Shown here one piece after another: positions 42,534-50,524 of a stretch of DNA of 64,000 nucleotides. Under the pieces are notes generated by a model. That model searched no databases. It was given only the letters and a program-made list of their open reading frames with translations, and was not told the origin of the DNA. The position numbers were made by a program, and so were the translations under genes. The stretch comes from CAHJXF01 sp038225855 (GTDB lineage Bacteria; Pseudomonadota; Gammaproteobacteria; Burkholderiales; Burkholderiaceae_D): the NCBI GenBank assembly GCA_038225855.1, contig JBBRQU010000022.1, positions 1 through 64,000 on the forward strand. The letters are read 5' to 3'. Each line of letters opens with the position of its first letter. Positions within the stretch are counted from its first letter, which is position 1.

Positions 42534-43763
42534 TCACAGGCGGCGCAGCACCATCGTGCCGTTCGTGCCGCCGAACCCGAAGGAATTCGAGAGGGCCACA
42601 TCGATCTTCATGCGCCGGGCTTGATTGGCGCAGTAGTCGAGGTCGCACTCGGGATCCTGGTTGAAGATGTTGATCGTGGGTGGTGAAATCTGATCGCGGA
42701 TCGCCAGCGCCGCGAAGACCCCTTCGATGCCGCCGGCGGCGCCGAGCAGATGGCCGGTCATCGACTTGGTCGAATTGACCACGAGCTGGTGTGCGTGATC
42801 GCCGAAGGCGCGCTTGATCGCATCGGTCTCGTTCTTGTCGCCCAGCGGCGTCGAAGTCCCGTGCGCATTGATGTATTGAACCGCATCGGGACCAATCCCT
42901 GCGTTGCGAAGTGCGTTCAGCATCCCGCGTCGCGGACCATCCGAATCGGGCGCCGTGATGTGATAGGCGTCCGAGCTCATGCCGTAGCCGATCAACTCGG
43001 CGACGATGTTCGCGCCGCGCTTCTTCGCGTGCTCGTACTCCTCGAGCACCATCACGCCTGCCCCTTCACCGAGCACGAAGCCGTCTCGATCGCGGTCCCA
43101 TGGACGGCTGGCGGTCGGTGGATCGTCGTTGCGCGAAGTCAGCGCGCGCGCCGCGGTAAAGCCGCCGATGCCCAGCGGCGAGATGGTCGACTCGGCGCCG
43201 CCGGCAAGCATCACGTCCGCGTCACCGTATTCGATCAGGCGGCCTGCGTCGCCGATGCAATGCAAGCCGGTCGTGCATGCGCTGACGATACCGTAGCTCG
43301 GACCCTTCATCCCGAAATGAATCGAGAGCTGTCCCGACACCATGTTGATGATCGATGCGGGTACGAAGAACGGTGAGATGCGCCGAGGCCCGCGGGCGGC
43401 ATATTCGATGCAGGTCTCTTCGATCATCGGCAGACCTCCGATGCCCGAACCGACGATCACGCCGATGCGCTCGGCATTGTCTTCGGTGATCGTCAGGCCG
43501 CTGTCGTTGAATGCCTGGATGCCGGCGGCGACGCCATAATGGATGAAGGTGTCCATGTGGCGCGCTTCCCGGGCCTCGATGTACTCGTCGATCTTGAAGC
43601 CCTTGACCTCGCCGGCGATGCGGCAGGAAAACGCAGAGGCGTCGAAACGCGTGATCGGAGCTATGCCCGACTTGCCCGCGACAATGTTGTTCCAGGCCTC
43701 AGCAATCGTATTGCCGACCGGGGAGATGATGCCGAGGCCGGTGATGACGACGCGACGACGCAT
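42534..43763 (-). CDS. fabF: 3-oxoacyl-ACP synthase II FabF
   Basis: FabF (KAS II) condenses acyl-ACP with malonyl-ACP during chain elongation. The catalytic triad is C163 in SACTTGLH, the His in NAHGTSTPLGD and the His in KSMTGHLLGAAGG. Length is 409 residues, near the family's 410. It lies 41 nt downstream of acpP, as in most proteobacteria. Confidence 0.97.
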   Translation of the reverse strand: MRRRVVITGLGIISPVGNTIAEAWNNIVAGKSGIAPITRFDASAFSCRIAGEVKGFKIDEYIEAREARHMDTFIHYGVAAGIQAFNDSGLTITEDNAERIGVIVGSGIGGLPMIEETCIEYAARGPRRISPFFVPASIINMVSGQLSIHFGMKGPSYGIVSACTTGLHCIGDAGRLIEYGDADVMLAGGAESTISPLGIGGFTAARALTSRNDDPPTASRPWDRDRDGFVLGEGAGVMVLEEYEHAKKRGANIVAELIGYGMSSDAYHITAPDSDGPRRGMLNALRNAGIGPDAVQYINAHGTSTPLGDKNETDAIKRAFGDHAHQLVVNSTKSMTGHLLGAAGGIEGVFAALAIRDQISPPTINIFNQDPECDLDYCANQARRMKIDVALSNSFGFGGTNGTMVLRRL

Positions 43764-43804
43764 TCGATTGAAGCGATCGATTGAAGCGGTCGGCTGGACC
43801 CGGC

Positions 43805-44041
43805 TTACTTCTTGTGCGAACTGACGTAGTCGATCGCCTGCTGCACAGTGGTGATCTTCTCGGCTTCCTCATCCGGGATTTCAGTTTCGAATTCGTCTTC
43901 GAGCGCCATCACAAGCTCGACCGTGTCGAGCGAATCCGCTCCCAGATCGTCGACGAACGACGACTCGGTCTTGATGTCCGCTTCGTTGACGCCCAATTGT
44001 TCGGCGACGATCTTCTTGACGCGCTGTTCGATGTTTTCCAT
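43805..44041 (-). CDS. acpP: Acyl carrier protein AcpP
   Basis: A 78-residue acidic carrier protein with phosphopantetheine attachment at S37 in GADSLDTVELVMALE. Start ATG 44041 is preceded by GAGGAGAGGAG. AcpS, encoded at 30448-30888, installs the prosthetic group. A 233-bp gap to fabG with an extended -10 element suggests its own promoter, which fits the high ACP demand. Confidence 0.98.
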   Translation of the reverse strand: MENIEQRVKKIVAEQLGVNEADIKTESSFVDDLGADSLDTVELVMALEDEFETEIPDEEAEKITTVQQAIDYVSSHKK

Positions 44042-44159
44042 GAACTCCTCTCCTCGGGGGGATGGTTGTGACGATGACGAGCGGGTCGCGCCCCAGGGTC
44101 TCCATCGGCGCCGAATTGCTCGGTTGAATCGCTCTCGACCCACTACAAAAATTGCGCGG

Positions 44160-44168
44160 ATTGTAGCA
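44160..44168 (-). promoter_or_regulatory. Extended -10 element, likely acpP promoter
   Basis: On the minus strand TGCTACAAT (44168-44160) matches an extended -10 (TGnTATAAT). It lies about 119 nt before the acpP ATG in the 233-bp fabG-acpP gap. No clear -35 hexamer is seen at 16-18 nt, so the call rests on the extended -10 alone. Confidence 0.4.
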
Positions 44169-44274
44169 GACCGACCTATCGGACCCGCCTTGTGAAAACC
44201 GCCTGGTCGGTGTCGGTCAACCACTGAATATCGGGTCATGCCCCGCGTCACGACCGCATCTTTGCACGCAACCC

Positions 44275-45015
44275 CTACATATACATGCCGCCGTTCACGT
44301 GCAGCGTCGTTCCGGTGATGTAGCCCGCCTGCGGCGACGCGAGGAATGCAACTGCGGTCGCGATGTCTTCGGGCTTGCCCAGACGCGCCAACGGTATCTG
44401 CGCGGTCAACGCCTCGACCTGCGTCGCCGAAAGACCCTTGGTCATGTCGGTATCTATGAAGCCCGGCGCGACGCAATTGACCGTGATGCCGCGGCTGCCG
44501 ACTTCCTTCGCAAGCGCGCGCGTGAGGCCCGCGACGCCGGCCTTGGCCGCCGCGTAGTTGGCCTGACCCGCGTTGCCGGCGAACCCGACCACCGAGGTGA
44601 TGTTGACGATGCGGCCAGCACGTGCCTTGAGCATTCCCCGCAGCACACCGCGCGACAATCGAAACACCGCCGACAGATTGGTTTCGATCACCGCGCCCCA
44701 GTCGTCGTCCTTCATGCGCATCGCGAGAGTGTCCTGCGTGATGCCGGCGTTGTTGACGAGAATGCCGAGCGAGCCGAACTCCTTTTGAATCGCATCGATC
44801 GCCGCATCGCAGGCCGCAGCATTGCGCACGTCGAGCACGATGCCTTTTCCTTTCGATGATGCAAGCGCTTCGGCGATGCCGGCCGCGCCCGTTGCCGATG
44901 TCGCAGTCCCGACGACGGTTGCGCCGCGCGCCGCGAGCTCGGCTGCGATCGCGCGACCGATGCCCCGCGACGCGCCGGTCACGAACGCGACTTGTCCTGT
45001 GAGTTCGTGATTCAT
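44275..45015 (-). CDS. fabG: 3-oxoacyl-ACP reductase FabG
   Basis: An NADPH-dependent SDR enzyme reducing 3-ketoacyl-ACP. The cofactor motif is TGASRGIG (13-20), NNAG is at about 88-91, and the catalytic residues are S141, Y154 and K158 (NYAAAKAG). Length is 246 residues. It lies 13 nt downstream of fabD. Confidence 0.96.
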   Translation of the reverse strand: MNHELTGQVAFVTGASRGIGRAIAAELAARGATVVGTATSATGAAGIAEALASSKGKGIVLDVRNAAACDAAIDAIQKEFGSLGILVNNAGITQDTLAMRMKDDDWGAVIETNLSAVFRLSRGVLRGMLKARAGRIVNITSVVGFAGNAGQANYAAAKAGVAGLTRALAKEVGSRGITVNCVAPGFIDTDMTKGLSATQVEALTAQIPLARLGKPEDIATAVAFLASPQAGYITGTTLHVNGGMYM

Positions 45016-45028
45016 CGTCGCCCCTTGA

Positions 45029-45970
45029 TCACTTCACGAGTTCCAATGCGGCATTCAACGATGTCGGGTCGAAGATAGAAACGCCACTCAATCGCGCGTC
45101 GATCCGCTTCGTCATGCCGGTCAACACTTTGCCCGGTCCGCATTCGACGACCTGCGTCACGCCGTCGTCGGCCATCTTCCCGATCGTCTCGACCCAGCGC
45201 ACCGGACTTGCGGCCTGACGCACCAGCGCCGACTTGATGGCCGCGCCATCGCGCTCGACGAACACATCGACGTTGTTGATGACGGCGATCGTCGGCTCGG
45301 CCATTACAACGTGGGAGAGATAGCCGGCAAGTCGCGCAGCGGCAGGTTGCATCAGCGACGAGTGAAACGGCGCGGAGACCGCAAGCATCAGCGCGCGCTT
45401 GGCACCGAGCGCCTTGGCGGCTTCACACGCGCGCTCGACCGCTCCTCTGTGTCCCGCGATCACGACTTGCGACGGCGCGTTGAAGTTGACCGCTTCGACC
45501 ACCTCGCCTTCCGCGCCCTGCCTGCACGCAGCGCGCACCGCGTCGTCGTCGATCCCGAGAATCGCGGCCATCGCGCCCACCCCCACCGGCACCGCGCTTT
45601 GCATCGCCTCGCCGCGCAAGCGAACCAGCGGGAGCGCGTCGGCAAACGCAAGCGCGCCGGAGGCGACCAGTGCGGAATATTCGCCCAGGCTGTGGCCCGC
45701 CATCACCGCGGGATTGCCGCCACCCGCATCGCGCCACGCACGCCACATCGCAACGCCCGCGGTCAGCATCACCGGCTGGGTATTGGTCGTCAGTCCCAGG
45801 TCTTCGAGAGGGCCCTTCGCGATCAATGCAGCGAGGTCCTGCTTCAAGACGTCCGACGCTTCTTCGAGCGTCGCGGCGACCGCAGGATGATTGCTGCGCG
45901 CCGCGACCATCGCGTCGAGCATACCGATCGATTGCGAGCCCTGTCCTGGAAAAACGAATGCGAATGTCAT
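45029..45970 (-). CDS. fabD: Malonyl-CoA:ACP transacylase FabD
   Basis: FabD loads malonate onto ACP. FVFPGQGSQ is at the N-terminus, the nucleophile is S94 in GHSLGEYSAL, and the partner His is in SAPFHSSLM. Length is 313 residues. It lies 22 nt after fabH. Confidence 0.97.
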   Translation of the reverse strand: MTFAFVFPGQGSQSIGMLDAMVAARSNHPAVAATLEEASDVLKQDLAALIAKGPLEDLGLTTNTQPVMLTAGVAMWRAWRDAGGGNPAVMAGHSLGEYSALVASGALAFADALPLVRLRGEAMQSAVPVGVGAMAAILGIDDDAVRAACRQGAEGEVVEAVNFNAPSQVVIAGHRGAVERACEAAKALGAKRALMLAVSAPFHSSLMQPAAARLAGYLSHVVMAEPTIAVINNVDVFVERDGAAIKSALVRQAASPVRWVETIGKMADDGVTQVVECGPGKVLTGMTKRIDARLSGVSIFDPTSLNAALELVK

Positions 45971-45992
45971 CGCTGATTGGTCACGTTGCGGG

Positions 45993-46970
45993 TCACATTT
46001 CCACCAGCACCGCGCCCCAGGTGAACCCGCCGCCCACGCCTTCCATCAAGACCTTGTGGCCGCTCCTGATGCGGCCATCGCGAACGGCCACATCGAGCGC
46101 GAGCGGGATCGAAGCGGCCGAAGTATTGCCGTGCTCGGCGACCGTCGCGATCATTTTATCGAGCGGCAATCCGAGCTTCCTGCAGGTGCCCTGCATGATG
46201 CGGATATTGGCCTGATGCGGGATCAACCAGTCAAGATCGGTCGCTGACATGTTGGCGGCGGCGAGCGTTTCGAGCGCGACCTTTTCGAGCACGTTGACCG
46301 CGAGTTTGAACACGGCCGGCCCGTCCATCCGCAGAAATGCGTTGCCCGCCACAGCACCTCGATCGACGTTGCCGGGCACGCACAGGATGCCGACGTGCCG
46401 ACCGTCGGCATGCAGGCGGCTCGCCATCACGCCAGGTCGATCCGCGGCCGTCATCACGACGGCGCCCGCGCCATCGCCGAACAGCACACAGGTGGTCCGG
46501 TCTTCGAAGTCGAGAATGCGCGAGAACACTTCGGATCCGATCACGAGCGCGTTGCCGGCCTGACCCGAGCGTATGAAGCTGTCGGCGGTCGTCATCGCAT
46601 AAGCGAAACCGCTGCACACCGCCTGCAGATCGAAGGCCGCACATTGATTGCTGATGCCGAGCTTCTGTTGAACGATGCACGCCGTGCTCGGAAACACCAT
46701 GTCGGGCGTGGAGGTGGCGACGATGATCAGGTCGATCGCCGATGGGTCGAGCGCCGCGGCCTCGAGCGCGCGGCGCGCGGCGATGGTGGCGAGCTCGCTG
46801 CACGGCGTACCGCGATCGGCAAAGTGCCGTGCCTTGATGCCGCTGCGCGAGACGATCCATTCGTCGCTGGTTTCGATTCCCCTCTCGGCGAGTTCGGCAG
46901 CGAGCATCTGGTTGGTGACGCGACGCGGCGGCAGATGGCTCCCGGTTCCGATGATGGTTGAAAAAGGCAT
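45993..46970 (-). CDS. fabH: 3-oxoacyl-ACP synthase III FabH
   Basis: FabH starts fatty-acid synthesis by condensing acetyl-CoA with malonyl-ACP. I use ATG 46970 (MPFSTIIGTGSHLP); ATG 46976 would add two residues and neither has a clear RBS. The triad is C119 in LQAVCSGFAYA, the His in LIPHQANIRI and the Asn in EHGNTSAASIP. Length is 325 residues. Confidence 0.96.
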   Translation of the reverse strand: MPFSTIIGTGSHLPPRRVTNQMLAAELAERGIETSDEWIVSRSGIKARHFADRGTPCSELATIAARRALEAAALDPSAIDLIIVATSTPDMVFPSTACIVQQKLGISNQCAAFDLQAVCSGFAYAMTTADSFIRSGQAGNALVIGSEVFSRILDFEDRTTCVLFGDGAGAVVMTAADRPGVMASRLHADGRHVGILCVPGNVDRGAVAGNAFLRMDGPAVFKLAVNVLEKVALETLAAANMSATDLDWLIPHQANIRIMQGTCRKLGLPLDKMIATVAEHGNTSAASIPLALDVAVRDGRIRSGHKVLMEGVGGGFTWGAVLVEM

Positions 46971-46995
46971 GAGCATCGGCCGCCGGCTCGGATCG

Positions 46996-48093
46996 TCAGA
47001 ACAGAGAAGCGACCTGTGGTTCATCGGCCGATGCGGGCGTCGATCGTACCGATCCCGAGCCCGCGAGCTCGGGACGCGCGCTCTTCATCGACGCCACGAT
47101 CTGCGACGCAACGTCATGGCGCGCCGCTTCGCACGCGCGGCGAATCGCGCATCCGAAAGCGAAGGCGTCGGCCGAGCCGTGACTCTTGATGACGAGGCCG
47201 CGCAGACCGAGCAGGCTCGCGCCGTTGTAGCGTCGATGATCGACACGCTTTCTGAATCGATTGAGCACCGGCATCGCGACCGCTGCGGCGAGATAGGTCA
47301 GGGGATTGCGCGTGAACTCTTCGCGGATGAAGCCGCCCAGCATCTGCGCGAGGCCTTCGGAAGTCTTCAACGCGACGTTGCCGACGAAACCGTCGCAGAC
47401 CACCACGTCGACCCTGCCGGTGAAGATATCGTTGCCTTCGACGTTGCCGTAGAAATTGAGCTGCCCGCGCTCGGCCGCCGCGCGCATCAATTCGCCGGCT
47501 TCCTTGACGGTGTCATTGCCCTTGATGACTTCTTCCCCGATGTTCAGGAGACCGACACTGGGCCTGTCCTTGCCATCGATGGCTGCGACCAGCGCGCTGC
47601 CCATGATCGCGAACTGCAAGAGATGTTCGGCCGAGCAATCGACGTTCGCGCCGAGGTCGAGGACCGTCGTTGCGCCGCCGGCCTGATTGGGCATCGATGT
47701 GGCGATCGCGGGCCGATCGATGCCTTCGAGGGTCTTCAACACATAGCGCGAGATCGCCATCAACGCGCCGGTATTGCCGGCGCTCACGCACGCGTCGGCA
47801 CGGCCTTCCTTGATGAGGTTGATCGCCACGCGCATCGAGGAATCCTTCTTCTTGCGAAGCGCGATCTCGATCGAGTCCTCCATCGTGACGACTTCGGACG
47901 CGGGAACGATTTCGATGCGCGGATGATCGGCCGCGACTTTTTCGGCGCGCAGGCGTTCGGCGATCGCCTGCGGATCGCCGACCAGGAGAACGTCGACGTC
48001 GGCGTAACGGTCGAGAAATCCAAGCGTCGCCGGGATGGTGACCGCAAGGCCGTGGTCGCCGCCCATGCTGTCGATCGCGATTCGGGCGGGCAT
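46996..48093 (-). CDS. plsX: Phosphate acyltransferase PlsX
   Basis: PlsX converts acyl-ACP to acyl-phosphate for phospholipid synthesis. Start ATG 48093 (MPARIAIDSMGGDHG) is the conserved N-terminus; the frame is open 19 residues upstream. Other family segments are ACVSAGNTGALMA, ANVDCSAEHLLQFA and VCDGFVGNVALKTSEG. Length is 365 residues. It stands between rpmF and fabH, as usual. Confidence 0.95.
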   Translation of the reverse strand: MPARIAIDSMGGDHGLAVTIPATLGFLDRYADVDVLLVGDPQAIAERLRAEKVAADHPRIEIVPASEVVTMEDSIEIALRKKKDSSMRVAINLIKEGRADACVSAGNTGALMAISRYVLKTLEGIDRPAIATSMPNQAGGATTVLDLGANVDCSAEHLLQFAIMGSALVAAIDGKDRPSVGLLNIGEEVIKGNDTVKEAGELMRAAAERGQLNFYGNVEGNDIFTGRVDVVVCDGFVGNVALKTSEGLAQMLGGFIREEFTRNPLTYLAAAVAMPVLNRFRKRVDHRRYNGASLLGLRGLVIKSHGSADAFAFGCAIRRACEAARHDVASQIVASMKSARPELAGSGSVRSTPASADEPQVASLF

Positions 48094-48255
48094 CGAAGCG
48101 GGTGCTGCTTTGATCAAATCGTGCGTGAGATGTGCAACACGATAGGCCAACGATCGGGAATCAATCTCTGACGCCGGGACAGTGGCTACGCGGTCGATTA
48201 CGAGATCGCCTAAGAGCGATTGTGCGTGATTGTGCGCGCGATCAAGCGCGAGCCG

Positions 48256-48438
48256 TCACTCGTCGCTCTTGGTCTGGACGACCTTCTTGCCCCGGTAAAA
48301 ACCGGTGGGGCTGATGTGATGACGACGGTGCACTTCGCCGGTGGTGGGCTCGACGGCCAGCGGAGGCGCGGTCAGAAAATCGTGCGCACGATGCATGCCG
48401 CGCTTCGAGGGCGACTTCTTGTTCTGTTGGACAGCCAT
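48256..48438 (-). CDS. rpmF: 50S ribosomal protein L32
   Basis: A 60-residue basic protein (MAVQQNKKSPSKRGMHRAHD) typical of bL32. It starts at ATG 48438, with GGAG 5 nt upstream. The 162-bp gap to plsX shows no other gene. yceD lies upstream, giving the conserved yceD-rpmF-plsX order. Confidence 0.96.
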   Translation of the reverse strand: MAVQQNKKSPSKRGMHRAHDFLTAPPLAVEPTTGEVHRRHHISPTGFYRGKKVVQTKSDE

Positions 48439-48480
48439 GGCAACTCCAGATCCAAAACGGCATAAATTGACAAGCGGCGG

Positions 48481-48489
48481 ATTCTAACA
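48481..48489 (-). promoter_or_regulatory. Extended -10 element upstream of rpmF
   Basis: TGTTAGAAT on the minus strand (48489-48481) resembles an extended -10 (TGnTATAAT), about 43 nt before the rpmF ATG. The -35 region is weak. It would drive rpmF and possibly plsX-fab. Confidence 0.35.
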
Positions 48490-48545
48490 CGCGAGCGCTC
48501 TGAAATTGGAGTTCCGGTCGTGAGGATTGTTGTTGAAACAGCGCT

Positions 48546-49061
48546 CTAGCGCTCGCTGCCGTCATCTTCGCCGCGCGGTCCGCTCTTGAGCGCGACCAGG
48601 ACTGCGAAGGGCGACGGTTTTTCGTCGACGTAAGAGAGATTCGCTTTCCCGTCGGGACAGATCTCGTGCCTCGGCGCGATCGGCAGCGCAAGGATGACTT
48701 CGTCTTCGATCAGCGCATCGAGATCGAAATCGGTCGCGCCCACGATCGCGTCGTACGCGTCGTCGTCATCGAGCGCGGCGGCCGCCTCCTCGTCGGGCGC
48801 GATCAGGAAATGCGAGCGAATCGCGACGCCGTGCGTCATGGGCTGCAGGCAGCGTTGACACACGAGTTCGATCTTTCCGTCGATATCGAGGTCGAGTCGG
48901 GGAAGCCCTGCCTTGCCATTGCGCCTGTCCGAAGCGAGCGCAGCTTTCCAGATCATGACGCCCTTGCGATCCGGCGTATCGACGCGCTGCATATCGATCA
49001 ACGCGAGTTGGCCGCACGTCTCGCCGCCAAGACGCGCGAATTCGAAGAGATCGATTTTCAT
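48546..49061 (-). CDS. yceD: YceD family protein (23S rRNA accumulation, DUF177)
   Basis: A 171-residue protein needed for normal 23S rRNA accumulation in E. coli and plants. ATG 49061 (MKIDLFEFARLGG) is chosen over an open but unlikely 38-residue extension. The DUF177 core has CQRCLQPM and a later EICPDGKANLSYVDEKPSPF. The paired cysteines may bind metal. It is divergent to yceF. Confidence 0.88.
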   Translation of the reverse strand: MKIDLFEFARLGGETCGQLALIDMQRVDTPDRKGVMIWKAALASDRRNGKAGLPRLDLDIDGKIELVCQRCLQPMTHGVAIRSHFLIAPDEEAAAALDDDDAYDAIVGATDFDLDALIEDEVILALPIAPRHEICPDGKANLSYVDEKPSPFAVLVALKSGPRGEDDGSER

Positions 49062-49165
49062 GGACGTGAATCTTGATTGGAGAACGAGGGAGCCGTAGGT
49101 CTTCGCAGGCTTGCGATAATACGGTGCGTTTCGACCCTTGCCGCAACCTTCTTTCTGTCCTTCTC

Positions 49166-49768
49166 GTGTCTCCACGCCCCCCTCTTGTCCTCGCTTCGAG
49201 TTCGCGCTATCGACGCGAGTTGCTCGAGCGCCTGCGCATTCCGTTCGAAATAATCCGACCCGACGTGGACGAGAGCGCGCACCAGGGCGAGGCTTCGGAA
49301 ACGACCGCGCTGCGTCTATCGCGCGTCAAGGCCGAAGCGATTGCCGCGCAGCGGCCCGATGCCGTCGTGATCGGATCCGATCAGGTGGCCGAGTCCGACG
49401 CAGGCGTACTGGGCAAACCCGGCACACACGACAACGCAGTCAGGCAATTGCGCGCATTGAGCGGCAAGGTCGCGCGCTTTCACAGCGGCATCTGCGTAAT
49501 CGCGCCGCGCGCGGGCGGAACGCCGCGCGTGCTATGCGAGGTCGTCACCACGACGGTCCTGTTTCGCGAATTGAACGATGCCCAGATCGACGCCTATCTC
49601 GAGCTCGAAGCGCCTTACGACTGCGCCGGCAGCGCGAAAGCAGAGGCGCTCGGCATCGCGCTGCTTCAACGAATCGAGAGCGACGACCCTACCGCGCTGA
49701 TCGGCCTGCCGCTGATTCGCCTCGTGACGATGCTGCGCGCGATCGGCTTTTCCGTTTTGCCGACCTGA
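49166..49768 (+). CDS. Maf-family nucleotide pyrophosphatase (YceF type)
   Basis: Maf/YceF proteins hydrolyse modified nucleoside triphosphates; the YceF group prefers m7GTP. I start at GTG 49166 (VSPRPPLVLASSSRYRRELL), giving 200 residues; the upstream open frame is not conserved-looking. Motifs are ASSSRYRRELL, DVDESA, GSDQVAE with the catalytic Asp, GKPGTHDNA and YDCAGSAKAEALG. The stop overlaps the next start (TGATG). Confidence 0.9.
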   Translation: MSPRPPLVLASSSRYRRELLERLRIPFEIIRPDVDESAHQGEASETTALRLSRVKAEAIAAQRPDAVVIGSDQVAESDAGVLGKPGTHDNAVRQLRALSGKVARFHSGICVIAPRAGGTPRVLCEVVTTTVLFRELNDAQIDAYLELEAPYDCAGSAKAEALGIALLQRIESDDPTALIGLPLIRLVTMLRAIGFSVLPT

Positions 49769-50487
49769 TGCCCGGCGTTCTGTATCTGATTCCCAACGCG
49801 CTCGGGCCCGGCGCATTGCCGGCGGTATTGCCCGCACAGACCACGACCATCGCCGCGCGTCTCGACTACTTCATTGGCGAGAATGCCAGGTCGACGCGCG
49901 CATTCCTGAAACGCGTCGATGAGGTCGCGCCGCTCGCAAAGCCCCTACGCGAAATCGAGATCGTCGAACTGAGCGTGTCGACATCGGTCGCCGTCTTGCC
50001 CGCTCTGCTCGCACCGCTTCTGCAAGGGCGCGACGGTGGTCTCGTTTCTGAAGCCGGATGTCCAGCCGTCGCCGATCCGGGCGCCGGACTGGTACGCCTG
50101 GCGCATCGGCATGGCATCGATGTGCGTCCCCTCGTCGGGCCCTCGGCCATCCTGCTCGCGTTGATGGCAAGCGGTCTCGATGGGCAGCGCTTTGCGTTCA
50201 ACGGTTATCTGCCGACCGACTCAGCCGAGCGAGTCAAGGCAATTCACGCTTTCGAGCGGCTGTCAGCCCAGCACCGGCAAACGCAGATCTTCATCGAGAC
50301 GCCGTATCGCAACCAGGTCTTGCTGGCTGCACTTCTCGAACATTGCAAGCCGCAAACTCTGCTATGCGTTGCGCGCGATCTCACGCTCGATTCGCAGTCG
50401 ATCGCCACGCGAAGCGTCGAGAACTGGCGCGGAAAGACGATGGATTTGCACAAGCGGCCCACTGTTTTTCTCATGCTGGCTCTCTGA
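49768..50487 (+). CDS. RsmI-like SAM-dependent methyltransferase
   Basis: A 239-residue tetrapyrrole-methylase-fold protein related to 16S rRNA 2'-O-methyltransferase RsmI. Visible segments are MPGVLYLIPNALG, GLVSEAGCPAVADPGAGLVRLAH (key motif EAG.P..ADPG), VGPSAILLALMASGL and FNGYLPT. It lacks the C-terminal part of full RsmI (about 285 residues), so it is the shorter betaproteobacterial paralogue, whose target is not known. It overlaps yceF and converges on tamB. Confidence 0.85.
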   Translation: MPGVLYLIPNALGPGALPAVLPAQTTTIAARLDYFIGENARSTRAFLKRVDEVAPLAKPLREIEIVELSVSTSVAVLPALLAPLLQGRDGGLVSEAGCPAVADPGAGLVRLAHRHGIDVRPLVGPSAILLALMASGLDGQRFAFNGYLPTDSAERVKAIHAFERLSAQHRQTQIFIETPYRNQVLLAALLEHCKPQTLLCVARDLTLDSQSIATRSVENWRGKTMDLHKRPTVFLMLAL

Positions 50488-50524
50488 CGCTGCCGCCGCC
50501 GTCCAGTACACCCCCTCAATCCCC